Below, piece after piece: positions 14,183 through 14,338 of a stretch of 14,338 nt of DNA. The DNA lies in assembly GCA_947385085.1 (NCBI GenBank), contig CANDJN010000045.1, positions 1 to 14,338 of the forward strand. Direction: 5' to 3'. Each line of letters starts with the position of its first letter. Positions within the stretch are counted from its first letter, which is position 1. The notes below the pieces were generated by a model. That model was not told the origin of the DNA. It worked only from the letters and a program-made list of their open reading frames with translations, and ran no database searches. The stretch comes from an uncultured Erysipelotrichaceae bacterium. Its GTDB lineage: Bacteria; Bacillota_I; Bacilli_A; Erysipelotrichales; Erysipelotrichaceae. Position numbers and translations under genes: made by a program.

Positions 14183-14338
14183 GCCTTGGAAGATATGATT
14201 GCTTAAATAAAACGACTGAGGATGTAATAATCATTATTTTGGATTTTGCTTTCATTTGCATCATTGGTCTGTCAGAATATCAATAAAAGGGGAGTGTAAA
14301 ATAAAGTGTGTAAGTTAGAAAGAAAGCAACAAATCTAA

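Noticed and set aside
14306..14338. GTG-started 10-codon frame ending at the last base, preceded by GGGGAG
   Set aside because: Too short to support; the purine-rich stretch is a weak signal and the window ends there.
1..14338. Defence system, toxin-antitoxin pair, CRISPR array, prophage or complete insertion sequence
   Set aside because: No repeats with regular spacers, paired small toxin-like genes, integrase or complete transposase were seen; only Rpn-family fragments.

Overview
The window reads as chromosomal DNA of a low-to-medium G+C, endospore-forming Firmicute. The gene set (DUF1934-argS-rpoE delta, and DUF1146-spoIID-spoIIQ-mbl) matches blocks known from Bacillus and its relatives. 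The Rpn-type PD-(D/E)XK nuclease ends, the very short RNA polymerase delta subunit and the tagO-like gene straight after mbl fit an Erysipelotrichales-like genome better than a Bacillus. That placement is an inference from gene content, not a measured phylogeny. No tRNA, rRNA, CRISPR array, intact insertion sequence or phage gene was found.

Layout. Positions 1-433 hold the 3' end of an Rpn-family (PD-(D/E)XK) gene and its terminator. Positions 507-2378 (minus strand) encode a bifunctional class A penicillin-binding protein. Positions 2536-2903 (minus) are an eroded second Rpn-family copy broken by frameshifts and an internal deletion. From 3148 a clear promoter drives DUF1934 (ywiB-like), argS and rpoE (delta), ending at a strong terminator at 5584-5607. 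A convergent small unknown gene (5661-5918, minus) shares that terminator region. Then come a divergent family 1 glycoside hydrolase (6136-7578), a DUF1146 membrane protein (7800-8003) and an orphan YesN-type response regulator with an AraC output domain (8350-9909). The last third is a sporulation and envelope block: spoIID (10238-11164), spoIIQ (11214-11831), then a terminator and a new promoter, then mbl/mreB (12012-13004) and a tagO/wecA-type transferase (13029-14141) in one operon closed by a terminator at 14151-14182.

How the genes fit together. Most of the window concerns the cell wall. The class A PBP builds peptidoglycan, MreB/Mbl positions lateral wall synthesis, and the TagO-like enzyme starts an undecaprenyl-linked glycopolymer. 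SpoIID and SpoIIQ act at the engulfing septum during sporulation. argS and rpoE are housekeeping genes. The glycosidase and the orphan regulator look like accessory sugar-related genes between two conserved blocks.

The most interesting points are two departures from family consensus. The response regulator has Glu at the position of the phospho-accepting Asp. The GH1 enzyme keeps both catalytic glutamates and the sugar-phosphate site, but has lost the conserved pocket His and the Asn of the Asn-Glu motif. Other points are a perfect 9-bp inverted repeat just upstream of the regulator start, a TTG start of spoIID overlapped by a two-codon ATG frame, a bulged palindrome upstream of the DUF1146 promoter, and an unidentified 85-residue protein. 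No clearly new multi-gene system is visible.
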